From positions 37,949,081 through 38,013,080 of the forward strand of contig OX485809.1 of the NCBI GenBank assembly GCA_950295325.1: a DNA stretch of 64,000 nt, given 5' to 3'. Source of the DNA: Polytrichum commune (Eukaryota > Streptophyta > Polytrichopsida > Polytrichales > Polytrichaceae). The notes beneath the pieces were generated by a model. That model did not search any database, was not told where the DNA came from, and saw only the letters and a list, made by a program, of their open reading frames with translations. Both the position numbers and the translations under genes were made by a program. This document shows, one piece after another, positions 47,741 through 60,029 of the stretch. The number at the start of each line of letters is the position of its first letter. Position 1 is the stretch's first letter.

Positions 47741-50700
47741 CTAAACAGTGGCATCCACTCGCGGTTCATATGACAAAGTCATACAACGCCGAGAAAATCC
47801 TTGCAGGAATGGGCAACAAGGCAACCACCTCCACGTTCTGTAACTGATGCTGTACACAAGCACTCTTCGTCTTGCTATTGTGAAACATACAAGGTCTCCA
47901 TGCCCATAATATGTGAACAACCTTGTTCCTGCATCAAAATTTTATCAGATGTTTTGGGTAACATATAGCTTGAGAATTGCTGGAATCTCTTAGTTTCTTT
48001 CAAAGTTGGAAATTCGGTAGAGGGCTGTCTGGTTCGACTCAAAATATAATTACTTTTTGGGGAAAAAAAGTGTCAATGTGTTGTGTCCGCATTGGTCACC
48101 AATGTCCAATACAACGTGGGGATTAACTTTGGCACCTAAAGTGGACCAGACAGGACACACTATGGTAATCAATAAACTCCTACATGTAAAATAACCTTGG
48201 GCCATTTTGGAAGTCTAATGGATGGCTTTACTTGTACGTTACACATCGGTGTAAGAAACGGTGACATGTACACCAACATAGGAACTAAGACGGCTATCAA
48301 GGAAGGTATGCAGGTGTTATTTGGTTACTTTTTCTTAATCGGACACCTATTTTTGATTGGTGTGTGGTTAGGTGAGGATCAAAGAACAAACACCATAAAG
48401 ACACATATTTATAAGAGATTGGACTTCGTCTCCAAACTTTATCAATTACTTGACAATCAATAGTGCAGACAATTGGGAGGATCTATGAATTTACTTAAAG
48501 AATCCACAATCATGCACTTTCGATAAGCATAACTAAATCAGGGGAGGTCCGATTTTCAATCTAGTTTTTGGTGAGGAATTATAGATTTTGAGACTTACCT
48601 GACTGTAATTGCAATAAAGGCAATTTCATAATAAGCTTTATTACCTTATTAGGTGACATGAGAAGAAACATAGGAGGCATTATGAACTTGAAATGGTAGG
48701 CGAAACACACGACACAGAACACACCTTTACCCAACAACCACAAAGCAGTTGACGATTAAGAAAACAAGTCAAAATGTGTACCTGAAATACTGATCACCTC
48801 TTCAAGGAGGTGATTAGGCATAGAAGCCATCTTGAACCACTGACTGCCAACTGATTGCAGCGCCCAAATGGTAACTCTTGTCATCAGAAATTGCTCGCTT
48901 ACAACCTCCACCATGAGCAACAATCCATTGCACTCGCAAATTTGTGGCAACATAAGCTGTGTGTCCTCCATAGCCGGTCCTTTCACCTCCACCCATTGCT
49001 CTCCTTCCACCTCATAAGCTAGAATGGCATCGAAACCTGGACAACACAAAAATGTGTGATTTCAATACTTTGTTGTATAAAAAAATATGAATCGTGTTGA
49101 TGTGAACACTTTGTTATTTCACGTTTAGTGGCAGTTTCAGAGAAGAGAAAAAGAAACAATGTTAACCTGCACTGTAGAGGGAACCATTGCAAAAGACGGC
49201 ATTTGTCTGGAAGTGATGTTGCACGGGGTGACTTTTCACAAGCTTCCAGGACTTGGACACCGAACAATAAACTTCGGTGATGAGATTCTTCCCATATGAG
49301 TTGTTACTCCCTGCTACCACCACCTTGTAACTCCTTGCCTCCTCATCCACTACCATGCCTGCATAATTAGGAAAAGACATGTTTTAATGTTCCAAGAAGT
49401 ATAATAGGTATTAGAGTTATCCGTAAAGTCCCTAAAAGAGGGATGAAATCGTGGGTTTGATCCTTCAAGAAAATTTTCTATTAAGAGCTCGCTAGCTTGT
49501 CATGTCTCAAAGCCTGTTTTGAGAGTTGGGTGAAACTTTTGGGACCTCCTCTTTCCACTTCAAAAACTGAGTAAATTTTAGGATCTAAAATATGATATGC
49601 ACATGGGATCCATTGTCCTATATCCCAAATCAACCTATGCAAACTAGCTTTGCTCGACATGCTAGGAAGCCGGAGTTTGATAGCCCAACACCACTCTTTG
49701 TGTATGGTAATATAAGCAGTAAGAAAACTTGGATGAATTTGTGTAATTTTTATGAACTCAAAGTTTTGGGCTAAACCTATGGTTTCATCTGCTTTACTTT
49801 ACTTTACAGATAACTCTATTATGATTTACTATTTGAAAATATCTGCTTTCATTTCCTTATTGATGCAAAAGATTGAAACGAAATAGATGTAGGACTTGTA
49901 GTTTCAAACCTTCTATCCCCACAGGCATCGAATGGCAGGAACCAGTTTCGTGATTGATGTGCAATTATGAACTAGGCAATGGATGAATGGATGCAAGCAG
50001 CCAAATAACAGCCGCATACCATAGGTGATGGGTGGCTACTATGGCAGGGCGATGCATATCCATTACCAGACATAGTGATCAGGTCCTGGCAATGTCATTG
50101 ACTATGGGTGATAATGTGCCTCCTCGTATCCATTCAGGAATAGACATTCAGTAAAACTCTGGCCCTGACCACTACACGCCCACTACACTATTAGCCACTA
50201 TTGTGAGGCTTATGCACCATTGTGGGTGACCGAGTTCTGGATTTCAGGATTGGAAGCTCTACCCAACAAGGCAGATGATGTGAGTTTGCAGCATGTGATT
50301 TGAGCAATTAATAAGTGCACGACAAGTACTGCATCCCAGTGGACTCCAGTGGAATGCTCATTATGAACCAGGCATTAAACGAAAATGGCTCAGACAATCT
50401 AGAGGAATTAAACGAAATTAATGCGAGTTGCCACAATTCTTGTCAATGTAGACATGGACAAGGCGCATTTTGCGATGTTAAGGAATTGGTGCTCCACATG
50501 CTTGCTCACATTCACTGTTATCATTGTGATATAGTCCTAAAACTCACCAGCTGAACATACTTCCAGAGGAGGCATTATGAATGCCATCCAATTCACACAA
50601 CATGCTCAAAGTGGTATTAGCATTGACTGAGAAGAGAAGAGAAGAGAAGAGTTGTGATTCTTGTGACTGAGCATTTGTGGTCCATACGCTTGCTCACACA

Positions 50701-52515
50701 TGGTGAACATGCTTCCGACATATGCCAGTTTATGAACTCGGTAATGGATGCAGGAGCCTTGCCATGGGTTGTAGTAGACACTCAACCTACTGTGACATGG
50801 TAGATATTGGTTGCCTACTACAGTTGAGTTGATGGCAGGGTCAATATGTGTACATAACTGGACATAGTGGTCAAGTCATGCCAAGATCATCTCCTATACA
50901 TTTTGGAGCTTTGGAACAGCTAGGGCGCATGGACTTTGACGCAATTACCATTTCAAAGTTTCAAAACGATTGGTTGTCAATGGCAGCATGCTCAATAGAC
51001 GGTGGGGAATGGTTCGGAGCCTTTACTTCATATGCATGATAGGCACAATAGGTTAAATGGCATAGACCAATTTCAATATCTTCTATGCATTTTGGACCTT
51101 TGGAACAGAGAAGGTGCATGGGCGTTCACGCATTTGCCATTCCTAAGTTCCAAAGTGACTAGCCTTCAAGAACAACAACCTAGGACATTAATGCACATGG
51201 GTGCAATGAACCCAAGCTTTTCAAATACATATGTTCATAAGCCTCCTCGTATCCGACCAGGAATAGACACATCAGCAAAACCACTTAGCCTGACCACTAT
51301 GAACATTACATTCACACTTAATGCACAAAAGTGGCATGCACATCTACGACATTAGCATTCAAGATGAGGAAGAAGAGAGAAGAGATTGCCAACATGGTTA
51401 TGCGGGTGTTATTCAGTTACTTTTTTGAATCGGACACCTACATTTGATTGGTGCCTGGTTAGGTGAGGATCAAAGAACACACAAATGATTATTAAAAGAG
51501 ATTGGACTACATCTTCGAATTTTATGAACTACTCCACGCTCAACAGTGAACACAATTGGGAGGACCTATGTATTGTTCAAGAAATTAACAAACATGCACT
51601 TACGATGACCATAATTATAAAACAGGGGAGATCCAATTTTCAGTCCGATTTTTGTTGGTACTTCATTGTAGATTTGCTCATTCAGCACAAGTTTTGTTCT
51701 GTAAATCTAACAGGTAGAAGTTGGAGAACATGAAAAACGAACCGAATAACACCCACATACCATAAATGCACAAAAGTGGCATGCACATCTACGAAGTTAG
51801 CATGCGGAAGACGAGGAAGGAGAGAGAAGCGGGAAAAAGTGGCGATGTGTTTAATTTGCCCACCTACAATGGGGTATCTCCAGAGATGGCGCTTGGGAGG
51901 GAGCTCCACCCACGCTTTACTGAGAGGGTTACACACAAACATCTTGTCATCGCGGTGTCGCAAGCACAGCAATCCGGCAGCGGCCGCCACCACTCGCGCT
52001 TTGGAGCTCGGCAGGAACCCAAGCGGGAGCTTGCACCAGCTGTCGAGCTCGGGGTTGAACGCCACGCATTCACGGCCCTCACCACGAAACAGGTACCAAG
52101 GTTGTTGGCTGGACGAATGTCGGCGAGTACTAAGAATTGTGGCAAACAGGGTTGGGGACTGCAGAAGCTCGTTGAATTGCTTGGACACCGAGCGGAGACG
52201 CAGTAAGCTGGGTACCGGGAGGAGGGCAAGAATACGTTCTAGCAAGTGGATGGGCAGGTTGCTCCATAGCTTCGGATCCATGGTGGGAGAGTTGGATGAG
52301 CTCGCAGTGTAACGGTTATGATGATTATGGGTTAGGTGGTGGTGGAGGCGGCGGAGGGAGTGCTTCAAATTCGACTTCTCGCTCTCGAATTCATGGGGCG
52401 CTGGATCCGGTGGACGTTGATGATGGTCATCAATGTTGCAGCAACCGAGGGCTCGGTCCACTGCCGCTTTCCATGACAGGGTGATCGGCTTCAACGTCAC
52501 TCCGAGTTTCGCCAT
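47741..52515 (-). CDS. F-box/kelch-type protein, four exons, 428 aa
   Basis: Exons on the minus strand: 52515-51864, 49358-49167, 49036-48782 and 47928-47741. All introns are GT-AG and phase 1, and the spliced length is 1,287 nt including TAG. The F-box covers residues about 82-125 ('LWSNLPIHLLERILALLPVP' then 'SLLRLRSVSKQFNELL'). A kelch-like beta-propeller region follows, with 'WYLFRGEGRECVAFNPELD', 'KVVVAGSNN', 'FDAILAYEVEGEQW' and 'YGHGDLVCFTIARRRVLVY'. The ending 'EPRVDATV' fits the closing repeat of plant F-box/kelch proteins. Such proteins act as substrate receptors of SCF ubiquitin ligases through SKP1; the substrate cannot be inferred. A His-rich linker (residues 56-67) precedes the F-box. 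Intron 1 is 2.5 kb and repeat-filled. The gene faces the DUF688-type gene tail to tail. Confidence 0.9.
48300..48590 (+). repeat. Dispersed repeat P, copy 2 (F-box gene intron 3)
   Basis: It shares GTGAGGATCAAAGAACA, AGAGATTGGACT and CAGGGGAG-TCC-ATTTTCA-like blocks with 51400-51690. It lies within intron 3 (47929-48781) of the F-box gene. Confidence 0.6.
49413..49817 (+). mobile_element. 405-bp dispersed element, AGAGTTATC family, copy 2
   Basis: It starts AGAGTTATCCGTAAAGTCCC and ends CAGATAACTCT. It is flanked by ATT on both sides (49410-49412 and 49818-49820). It lies in intron 1 of the F-box gene, only about 50 bp from the exon 2 acceptor. It aligns along its length with 32793-33214. 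Confidence 0.68.
51314..51840. repeat. Direct repeat (~75 bp) flanking dispersed repeat P copy 3
   Basis: 51317-51390 and 51768-51840 share AATGCACAAAAGTGGCATGC, then CACATCTACGA and a purine-rich tail with GAGGAAG. The segment between contains repeat P (about 51400-51690). All of it lies in intron 1 of the F-box gene, ending about 20 bp from the exon 1 donor. Confidence 0.65.
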
Positions 52516-53650
52516 TGCAGATCAAAGCTAAATGATTAGCAACCCGAAAGTTTAAGAATACTTCGGTACTAAAGCTTCGGAACAAGAACTAGCCCAGGAA
52601 TTTGTACAAAAGGTGGGAACTTTATCATCTCTTTAGAAGAAACTGGAAATGTTGCAGCAACTGAGAGCTCGGTCCACTGCCACTTTCCATGACAGGATGA
52701 TCGGTTTCAACGTCACTCCAACTTTCGCCATTGCAGATCAAAGCTAAAAGATTGGACTTAATGCCGAAAAGAATATCAAAATACAAAGTAAGCTTGCGAC
52801 TTCAGTAGTACTAAAGCTCCGGAATGAGGACTAATTTAGCCTCGAGATTTGCAGAAGGCAGGGGATTTTGCATCTCTTTAGATGAAACTGGAAATGTTGC
52901 AGCAACCGAGAGCTCGGTCCACCGCCGCGGTTTTCAATGATCAGGTGATCGATTTGAATACCACTCTGGACAAGTGTGGCCATTCTTAAAAACAGCAGCA
53001 GATCAAACCAAGTGATTGGCATCCCCGAAAGACTAAGAAAAATTTACAAAATCTTGCTACTTCGGTAGCAAAGCTTCGGAACAAGAACTAGCCCGGACAT
53101 TTGTACAAAGGTGGAGACTGTTGCATCTCTTTAGAAGAAACTGGGAATGTTGCAGCAACCGAGGGCTTTGTCTAATGTTGCTTTCCACGACAGGGAGATT
53201 GGTTTCAACGTGACTCCAAGTTTCGCCATTCTCAGCAACAGTAGCAGATCGAAGCTAAATAATTGCCAACCCCGAAAGAATATAAACTTAATATTCTCGC
53301 CACTTCAGCTCTAAAGCTTCGAATTGCAGGACAAGAACTAGCCCGGGAGTTTGTACGAAGGTGGAGACTTTAGCATTTTTTTAAGGAAACTGGAATGTTG
53401 CAGCAACCGAGAGCTTGGTGCAAGGCCGCTTTCCACGACAGGGTGTTGGTTTCAACGACACTCCCAGTTTCACCATTCTTAGAAATAGCAGCAGAATGAT
53501 TGGCAACCCTAAAACAATAAGAATGATTTTATTTTATTCGGCACTTCAGTACTAAAGCTCCGGAACAAGAACTAGCCCAGACATTTGAACGAGGCGGGGA
53601 ATTTGCATCTCTCACAAGAAACGGGGTATGGCTACATTGCTACATCCCGA
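52436..53650 (-). repeat. Tandem array of the F-box gene's first-exon start
   Basis: A unit of about 216-253 bp is repeated upstream of the gene. TTGCAGCAAC-type anchors occur at 52436, 52652, 52897, 53150 and 53398, and a decayed sixth copy lies near 53630. Each unit contains the first ~28 codons of the F-box protein plus its 5' flank. The copy starting at ATG 52731 reads 'MAKVGVTLKPIILSWKVAVD', and the one at 53229 reads 'MAKLGVTLKPISLSWKATLD'. Both are open for about 30 codons. The copies at about 52985 and 53475 are frame-broken. The gene's own exon 1 is the first unit. Confidence 0.85.
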
Positions 53651-55162
53651 GACTCGCTCGACGTTCGAACACGACAACTTAGAAAACTACCCCCTTTTTC
53701 TCATATCCGCAAAATCATTGTTTCATATCCGTGACATCACCGAGGTTCTTATGTGAGAGTGGACCAACAATGGGGAGAAAAGACGGCCAGCACCGAAACT
53801 GAGTGAATGATGATATCCTTGGCCATAGTTCACAGCAAGGATTTTATCCAAGTCTAGTAGCTGCAAAACATCACCCTCCCTCCTCTCTCCTCCCGTCTCC
53901 CTTCTCCTGTCTGTGCTCTATCTCGACCGCACAGCCCCCCAACCCCCAACCTCCACCAAGATCATCAACAAGAATTGTGGTCAACAAGCAAGCGACCACA
54001 CCAACTTCACATCCGTGATTACGACTCACCACACATACTTTGTACTCTTGGCATGCACGCAACCCAACTTACTCTCTCAACCCTAGCACAATGGAATAGA
54101 CCTCCCACCCCCCTCACACACACACACACACACAACACACACACATCACATAACCTTGTCACGTAACCCTGGTGATGCGAAACCTCACCAGCAGCTACTT
54201 AGCCTTTATGACTCAGCTAACCGATGCCACCCATCCATCTGTCCAGACAACATCAAAACTGTGAGCACTTTGACGTAACAGCAAGCCAATGATGTCAATG
54301 ATGGGCAAACAACCATCTTGAATATAACGTAGTAGTGACAAAACTGAAAGGCAGGCAGGCAGGCCAGGCAATATAGATAGATCTATGATATCATCTCATA
54401 ATTCTTTACTTCTGAACATCACCCACACTCTACTTATAAGTAGTAGGTAGCTAGGTACAGCACTTGAGCTTCTTAGATCTGCTTCTTCTAGTTCTTGTTC
54501 AAGTCTGTCTACAAATGGGGAGATGGACCACTAGTTACACGACATTGAGTTTGAGAATTAATTGGTTGAAGTTCAGAATTTTAGACAAATCGCTGATCAT
54601 TTTAGAGGAATCTATAGAATAAACTTTATATTAAAAATGAAAGAAAAACCAAAAGATTTCAATATGTAACATTGTAATTGGTTGTACTTGGAAACACTTG
54701 GATCTCGACTGGTTTTGTCTGAAATCTCCTTGGTCACAACTTAAGTTGCTGAGTTGTAGCTCTAGCTAGCTTATGTCTTATTCTTGTCAAAGACAGAGTT
54801 GTGCCAGAGAGAGTAGTCTAAGTTATGTGTCTGTGTTCCACTGGGGCTCTGTCTGTTTGTAAGTACTGGAGTCCTGCCTGCACACAGGACAAAGAAGAAA
54901 ATAATAATGAGAGAAAGAAGGGTCCGGGAGTCAGGACTTAAGTTAGGAAACCAGGGAGCAACCTGCAGCACCACTTTCATGGATAATGGCAGGGCAAGCC
55001 CTGGCTTGCCTTCCATGTCAAGTATTCTTTTTGACTCAACATTCGTTCGCATTAAATGAGGAGAACCAGTTGCTAGTTGCAGATGAACCGGTTGAGTTTG
55101 AGAAAATAACTGGTTGACATTCAAGACTTCAGGAAAATTACCCATCATCGAAGATGCATGAT
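53651..55162. other. Non-genic stretch, probable distal promoter side of the F-box gene
   Basis: It holds a (CA)n tract at 54116-54145 and no gene. The string GATCATTTTAGAGGAATCTA near 54595 recurs at 10980, marking a dispersed repeat. Confidence 0.4.
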
Positions 55163-55420
55163 AATAGAGAATTAGTGTAGCATGTGACATTATGGAATAT
55201 CACAAAGTCAACATTGTAATAATGACAATGATGACAATGTGATGTGTGCAAGCATGTGGTTTGGATTCTTTGGTGAATTACTACAATGTCAAAACCTACA
55301 ATATATGGGAGGGAAATGTGACAACAAGAAGGCTTAAACTAAGCACATATGTTCCCTAGGGTTTCGGGATAGAAGAGAAGCAGTGACACTACAAAGGGTG
55401 ACATTATGGTGGTTAGGGTG
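55163..55420 (-). mobile_element. Truncated copy C of the CACYCTAAACTCCG element
   Basis: In reverse complement it starts CACCCTAACCACCATAATGTCAC and contains the family's AAACCCTAGGGAACATATGT. A piece ending AGAATTAGTGTAG-TGTGACATTATGGAATA follows. Much of the middle and the far terminus are missing. Confidence 0.5.
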
Positions 55421-58056
55421 TAATTGTTATTTCAATTGTTGGGTCTCTACAAAATCCTCCCCCCCCCCCCTTCTGAAATTTAACATTGAAGGTGTTCAAT
55501 GAAGTAGCCCAAAGTATGGTACATAAGACAGTCTTGTATGGAGCCACTCCATCCACAAAAACTTCCCCCTATAGGTGTGTAGTCGATTCATCCCAACTTG
55601 ATCTCACAAGAGTAATTTGGGACTCCTATCTGCTAATTTTGGGGTCAAATGAGGTCCAAACCGTCTCTCAAAAAACATAATTGATGAAGGTAGCTTTGAA
55701 CCCTTGATCATAGCTAGTTATATAACACACCCATTTACTTGTCAATTTCTTAGTCATTGCAATATTACATGATAGTGTATTCTAAATTTGGAGGTCTATT
55801 ATGATTAACTCCCAAGGTGGCACCTGTTGTATATCAAGCAAGGGTCACCGTCTCATGAAATCGATTTATAGGAATTCAGAATCTTAGAACTTCTAACAAG
55901 AAGCAAATGTTCTTAGTATTAGAAGATATTATAACAACTTTTTTTTTTTAAGTTTTCAATTTATTTTTGGAGAGCTAAGGGCCCATTTGGACAGTGACCC
56001 TTACATAACAAAAAAATCATATGTTTTTGGTGCCATTGAATTCCTCGCAATTTCGCACATGTCACAAGTCTTGGGGGGGGTGTGGACTCTTCATACTATG
56101 TACAAACTAACGTGAGTGTAGAAAATTATATTAATCCAAACATTAGCATACATAAGAAAGATTTTTTTAATTTTTTCTAGTGCATACATTTAAAATGGCT
56201 ATTGATTTTATTGAGTAAAGGTAGATGTACAAAAGGTGGTCATAAAGTTCAGAGTATTCTTCTTGACATATGAAGTGCTAGTTTCATCCAACGTACATTT
56301 TCATTCATTATTGTCATATGGTACTTGTCCCAATGAATTATATATGTAATGAAGGTCTATTTTTCATGATTTAGATTATGCGTATGTAGTGGAGATATTT
56401 ATCACATTAAATTGAGAAACTTAGTGCAAATACATGTGCTCATTTTCTACCTTACCGTTAGTATGTATATTTTTATTTTTTCTCTATAAAATCTCGTATA
56501 TGGGAGGGTTGATTTCATAGTCACCCACAGACTTTAAATTTTCAATGAAGAGTCCCCCCCCCCCATGTTGCAAGTCTTTACATAATAAGGACATACCACA
56601 AACCGGTTTCGTAGGTATATTAGAAGGAACTAATAAGGAGTTGTTGTAGAAGAAGAGTCACCACCCGGGGATCAAATGACTTCACCAAATTTGATGGACA
56701 ATAACTTGCTGGATAGCTCTTGAAAAGAGCTTCAACACAATGTACATTGCCTTGAATGATTTGATGCTTTGAAACAAGTGTTTTAACATGGGTGGCATGG
56801 TTTATTTGGGTGACGATGTATTTGAAATTTGGATTGTGAAAATTAGAATATCAAGTTAAGCTCTAAAGGGTCTTAAAAGTGACCATGGTTTAGTCTAATG
56901 GGATTGAGTATATGTCATTGATGACCCCTCAATGAGTTACCAAATGTTGGGTTGCAATCACACACACTAGGACAAGTTGCCCATGCAAAACACGCATGGC
57001 CCATCTCCTTTTTCATTTTGAACCAAAAGTTAGAAGGTTGGGCATGGAGTTGAATGGTACAACTTTGACATGTCAATGATCGACAACCTTTGACATAAAT
57101 TCTAGGTGTACAAGACTCGGAGATTGATGTTGTTGTTGTTGACAATAAATTGAATCACACCACAAGGAGGTCATCATTTATGAGTCATTATATATGTGCT
57201 CAATGACCTCACCAATCCCAAACCCGTCATTAAAGCTCTCATGAGAAAAATACACCAAGCGTCATCAAATACCTCACATACCTCGTATTCAACAAAAGAA
57301 CACTAGACAATAAACAAACACCCATTCCCCCCCCCCCCCCCCACACACACACAAACACAAACATACAAAGAGCCCACCTTTGGAAAGGAAGGCAAAACAC
57401 CTTAACCCTTAAAGGACAATGCAAGCCCCATGGGCTTGGTATTATTTTGGGAGAATCTTGTTCAAAACTTCTACTCCATTGCACCAAATGGGGTTTTTAG
57501 AATGCCAAATTGAGCACCTTAGCAAGATCTATACTTCTTTAGAATAAAGCCTATGTAAATTAATTGGTTAATCATGCTTAAAATGAATTTTAAAAGATAT
57601 TTTGGGTGTGGTATCGGGAAAGCATATGTTATTTAAGGGTTAAACTGAATCATGGATAACCATGATCAGTTCAAGATCAACAGGCTCAAATTCATGTTGG
57701 TACATAACACCATGATTTTATTTTATTTTATTTTATCTTTTTAGCTCCTAGGTTTTATGGTCCCTCGGGGTATCCTCCAAACACAAATAGAAATGGGGGT
57801 TCTAATTACCAAACATGTCTCTAATAGCGAATAATTGTTTGTAAGTATATCAACATAAGGAGGGGACAAAGAGGGCCACAATCTCCAAGAAATTTCCATC
57901 AACTCTTTTTTGGACAAGTTTGTGAAAGTTTCTCACACAATGTGAGCAAGCTTTGCTTCCTATGATAATAGCAAACACACATGTGAAAAAACTGGAATAC
58001 TCATGTCAAATGGGCAACACTCTTGATTCCATGGATGGCTATTACGACATGATGTT
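55421..58056. other. Non-genic stretch
   Basis: No gene was recognised. C runs lie at 55459-55470, 56554-56564 and 57327-57342, the last joined to a (CA)n tract. Confidence 0.45.
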
Positions 58057-58065
58057 GTCTTTGGC

Positions 58066-59333
58066 GGAGGACGCTAAACACCCCCCCACAAACTTCTAGG
58101 GATTCCATATTCGGGCGGGGGCAGCCCTCCCACGAAATTTCTGGCCCCGCCCGGATTTTTTCCAAACCCGCCCGAAAATAGCTGCCCGCCCCGCCCGAAA
58201 ACGAAAAAAACATTGCTCTTCCATTCTTGAAGGCTGCTTGACTACAAATCCCATATTGAGTGCACTTCACCTTCAAGGTCTCAAATCGAATATATATGTG
58301 CACTTCCACCTAGTAAATAAGGCATTAAATGGGATTTCATTCCGGGAGTGAAACCATCAACCAAGAATGTAATTAACTTGGAAGTCAAAAAATTAGAAAA
58401 TCCTCATCAACATTGAGGTTATAATTTTTATGACTTACCATTTGAAATTGTCTTCGTCATTCTTAAATGACACTTAAATTTAGTGTGCTGATGTGGTATG
58501 TATATTTTATAATATTTTAGATAATTCTGGCTACTTTCAAGAATATTCATACGCACTTATCTATAAAATGTACTTAATGGAACTAATTAATCAATTATTT
58601 TAATTACCGGATTTGATTGGAGTTAATTTCATTAATTAAATTTTAGGGTTAATTAGGCTTACTGGATATAAAAATTGAGTATTGTAATTACTGAAATTGA
58701 TTGGACTTAATTGGAGTTAATTCCAGTAATTAAATTTTCTTACTTAATTTGGAAAGAATACTTTCTGATTTATTTGGGATTAATTAGGATTAATGAGAAT
58801 TAATTAGACATAATTACATTAAATCACACTTAATTAGAATAAGTGCGTATGAATATTCTTGAAAGTAGCCAGAATTATCTAAAATATTATAAAATATACA
58901 TACCACATCAGCACACTAAATTTAAGTGTCATTTGAGAATGACGAAGACAATTTCAAATGGTAAGTCATAAAAATTATAACCTCAATGTTGATGAGGATT
59001 TTCTAATTTTTTGACTTCCAAGTTAATTACATTCTTGGTTGATGGTTTCACTTCCGGAATGAAATCCCATTTAATGCCTTATTTACTAGGTGGAAGTGCA
59101 CATATATATTGGATTTGAGACCTTGAAGGTGAAGTGCACTCAATATGGGATTTGTAGTCAAGCGGCCTTCAAGAATGGAAGAGCAATGTTTTTTTCGTTT
59201 TCGGGCGGGGCGGGCAGCTATTTTCGGGCGGGTTTGGAAAAAATCCGGGCGGGGCCAGAAATTTCGTGGGAGGGCTGCCCCCGCCCGAATATGGAATCCC
59301 TAGAAGTTCGTGGGGGGGTGTTTAGCGTCCTCC
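58066..59333. mobile_element. 1,268-bp Mutator-like fold-back element (9-bp TSD)
   Basis: Two inverted arms of about 495 bp (58066-58560 and 58839-59333) are nearly identical and enclose a 278-bp AT-rich loop. Ends are GGAGGACGCTAAACACCCCC and its complement. A perfect 9-bp duplication, GTCTTTGGC, flanks it (58057-58065 and 59334-59342). Long terminal inverted repeats plus a 9-bp duplication are typical of Mutator-like elements. Open frames inside the two arms are mirror images of each other and are not genes. The near-identity of the arms indicates a fairly recent origin or gene conversion. Confidence 0.9.
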
Positions 59334-60029
59334 GTCTTTGGCCTTCCGTTGACTGTAATTAGTAATCGAATCATTGTTCGATTACTATAAATGATAAGAC
59401 AATTAACTGATATTAACATTCCAAATATAGCATTTGACTAGCTCTAATACTGTTTTTCAAAACTTAATTTCCGTTGATTCCATTTTAAAACTTGATTTCA
59501 CTTTTGAACTTTGTAGCAATCAATTGAGAGGTGACTCTTGTGAGTTTGACTACATTTTGACAAGCAATTGATTGCTCCAATGTACCCCTAGATAAATCAT
59601 AGTGTCATACTTAAACTCCCCCCCCCCCAATTAGTATGATTTGAAATTCTTTTTAAAGTCCAGGAAGTTGAAAAGGCTAATGGGATTGAAAGTACATCAA
59701 GATGGTTTTAAACTAGTTAATTCCTAGAGTGGCGGAGTGCAGTAGCCTCTGTGAGTTAGAGGCTAATGTTAAGTTGTTGGTTTAATTGAAAGAATGACTT
59801 GAGGCTCCTTGGAACTACGTTCTCAAATAGTGATGGAAACTTATCTCTAATATGCTTGTATAGGGGACATTCCAACACAAAATATGCCCCACTTCTAATG
59901 CACACACATGTCATAGTGTCGAATCTAGGTGATTTGAAGCTTGAGGTTGCAACACTAACGGTGCAACAACAATAAACACTTTGGGCTCCTGAAACCCTAG
60001 GATTTCTAGTGGCACTAATTTCACAGCGT

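Noticed and set aside
51766-52312. Plus-strand frames of 146 and 178 codons across F-box exon 1
   Set aside because: They are antisense to a well-supported spliced gene with recognisable F-box motif and consistent splice sites.
52831-53022. 63-codon minus frame upstream of the F-box gene
   Set aside because: It is a frameshifted copy of the first-exon repeat unit rather than a separate gene.
58001-58309. 102-codon frame that reappears nearly identically on the other strand at 59090-59362
   Set aside because: Both frames are the two inverted arms of one fold-back transposon; the match reflects the inverted repeat, not duplicated genes.
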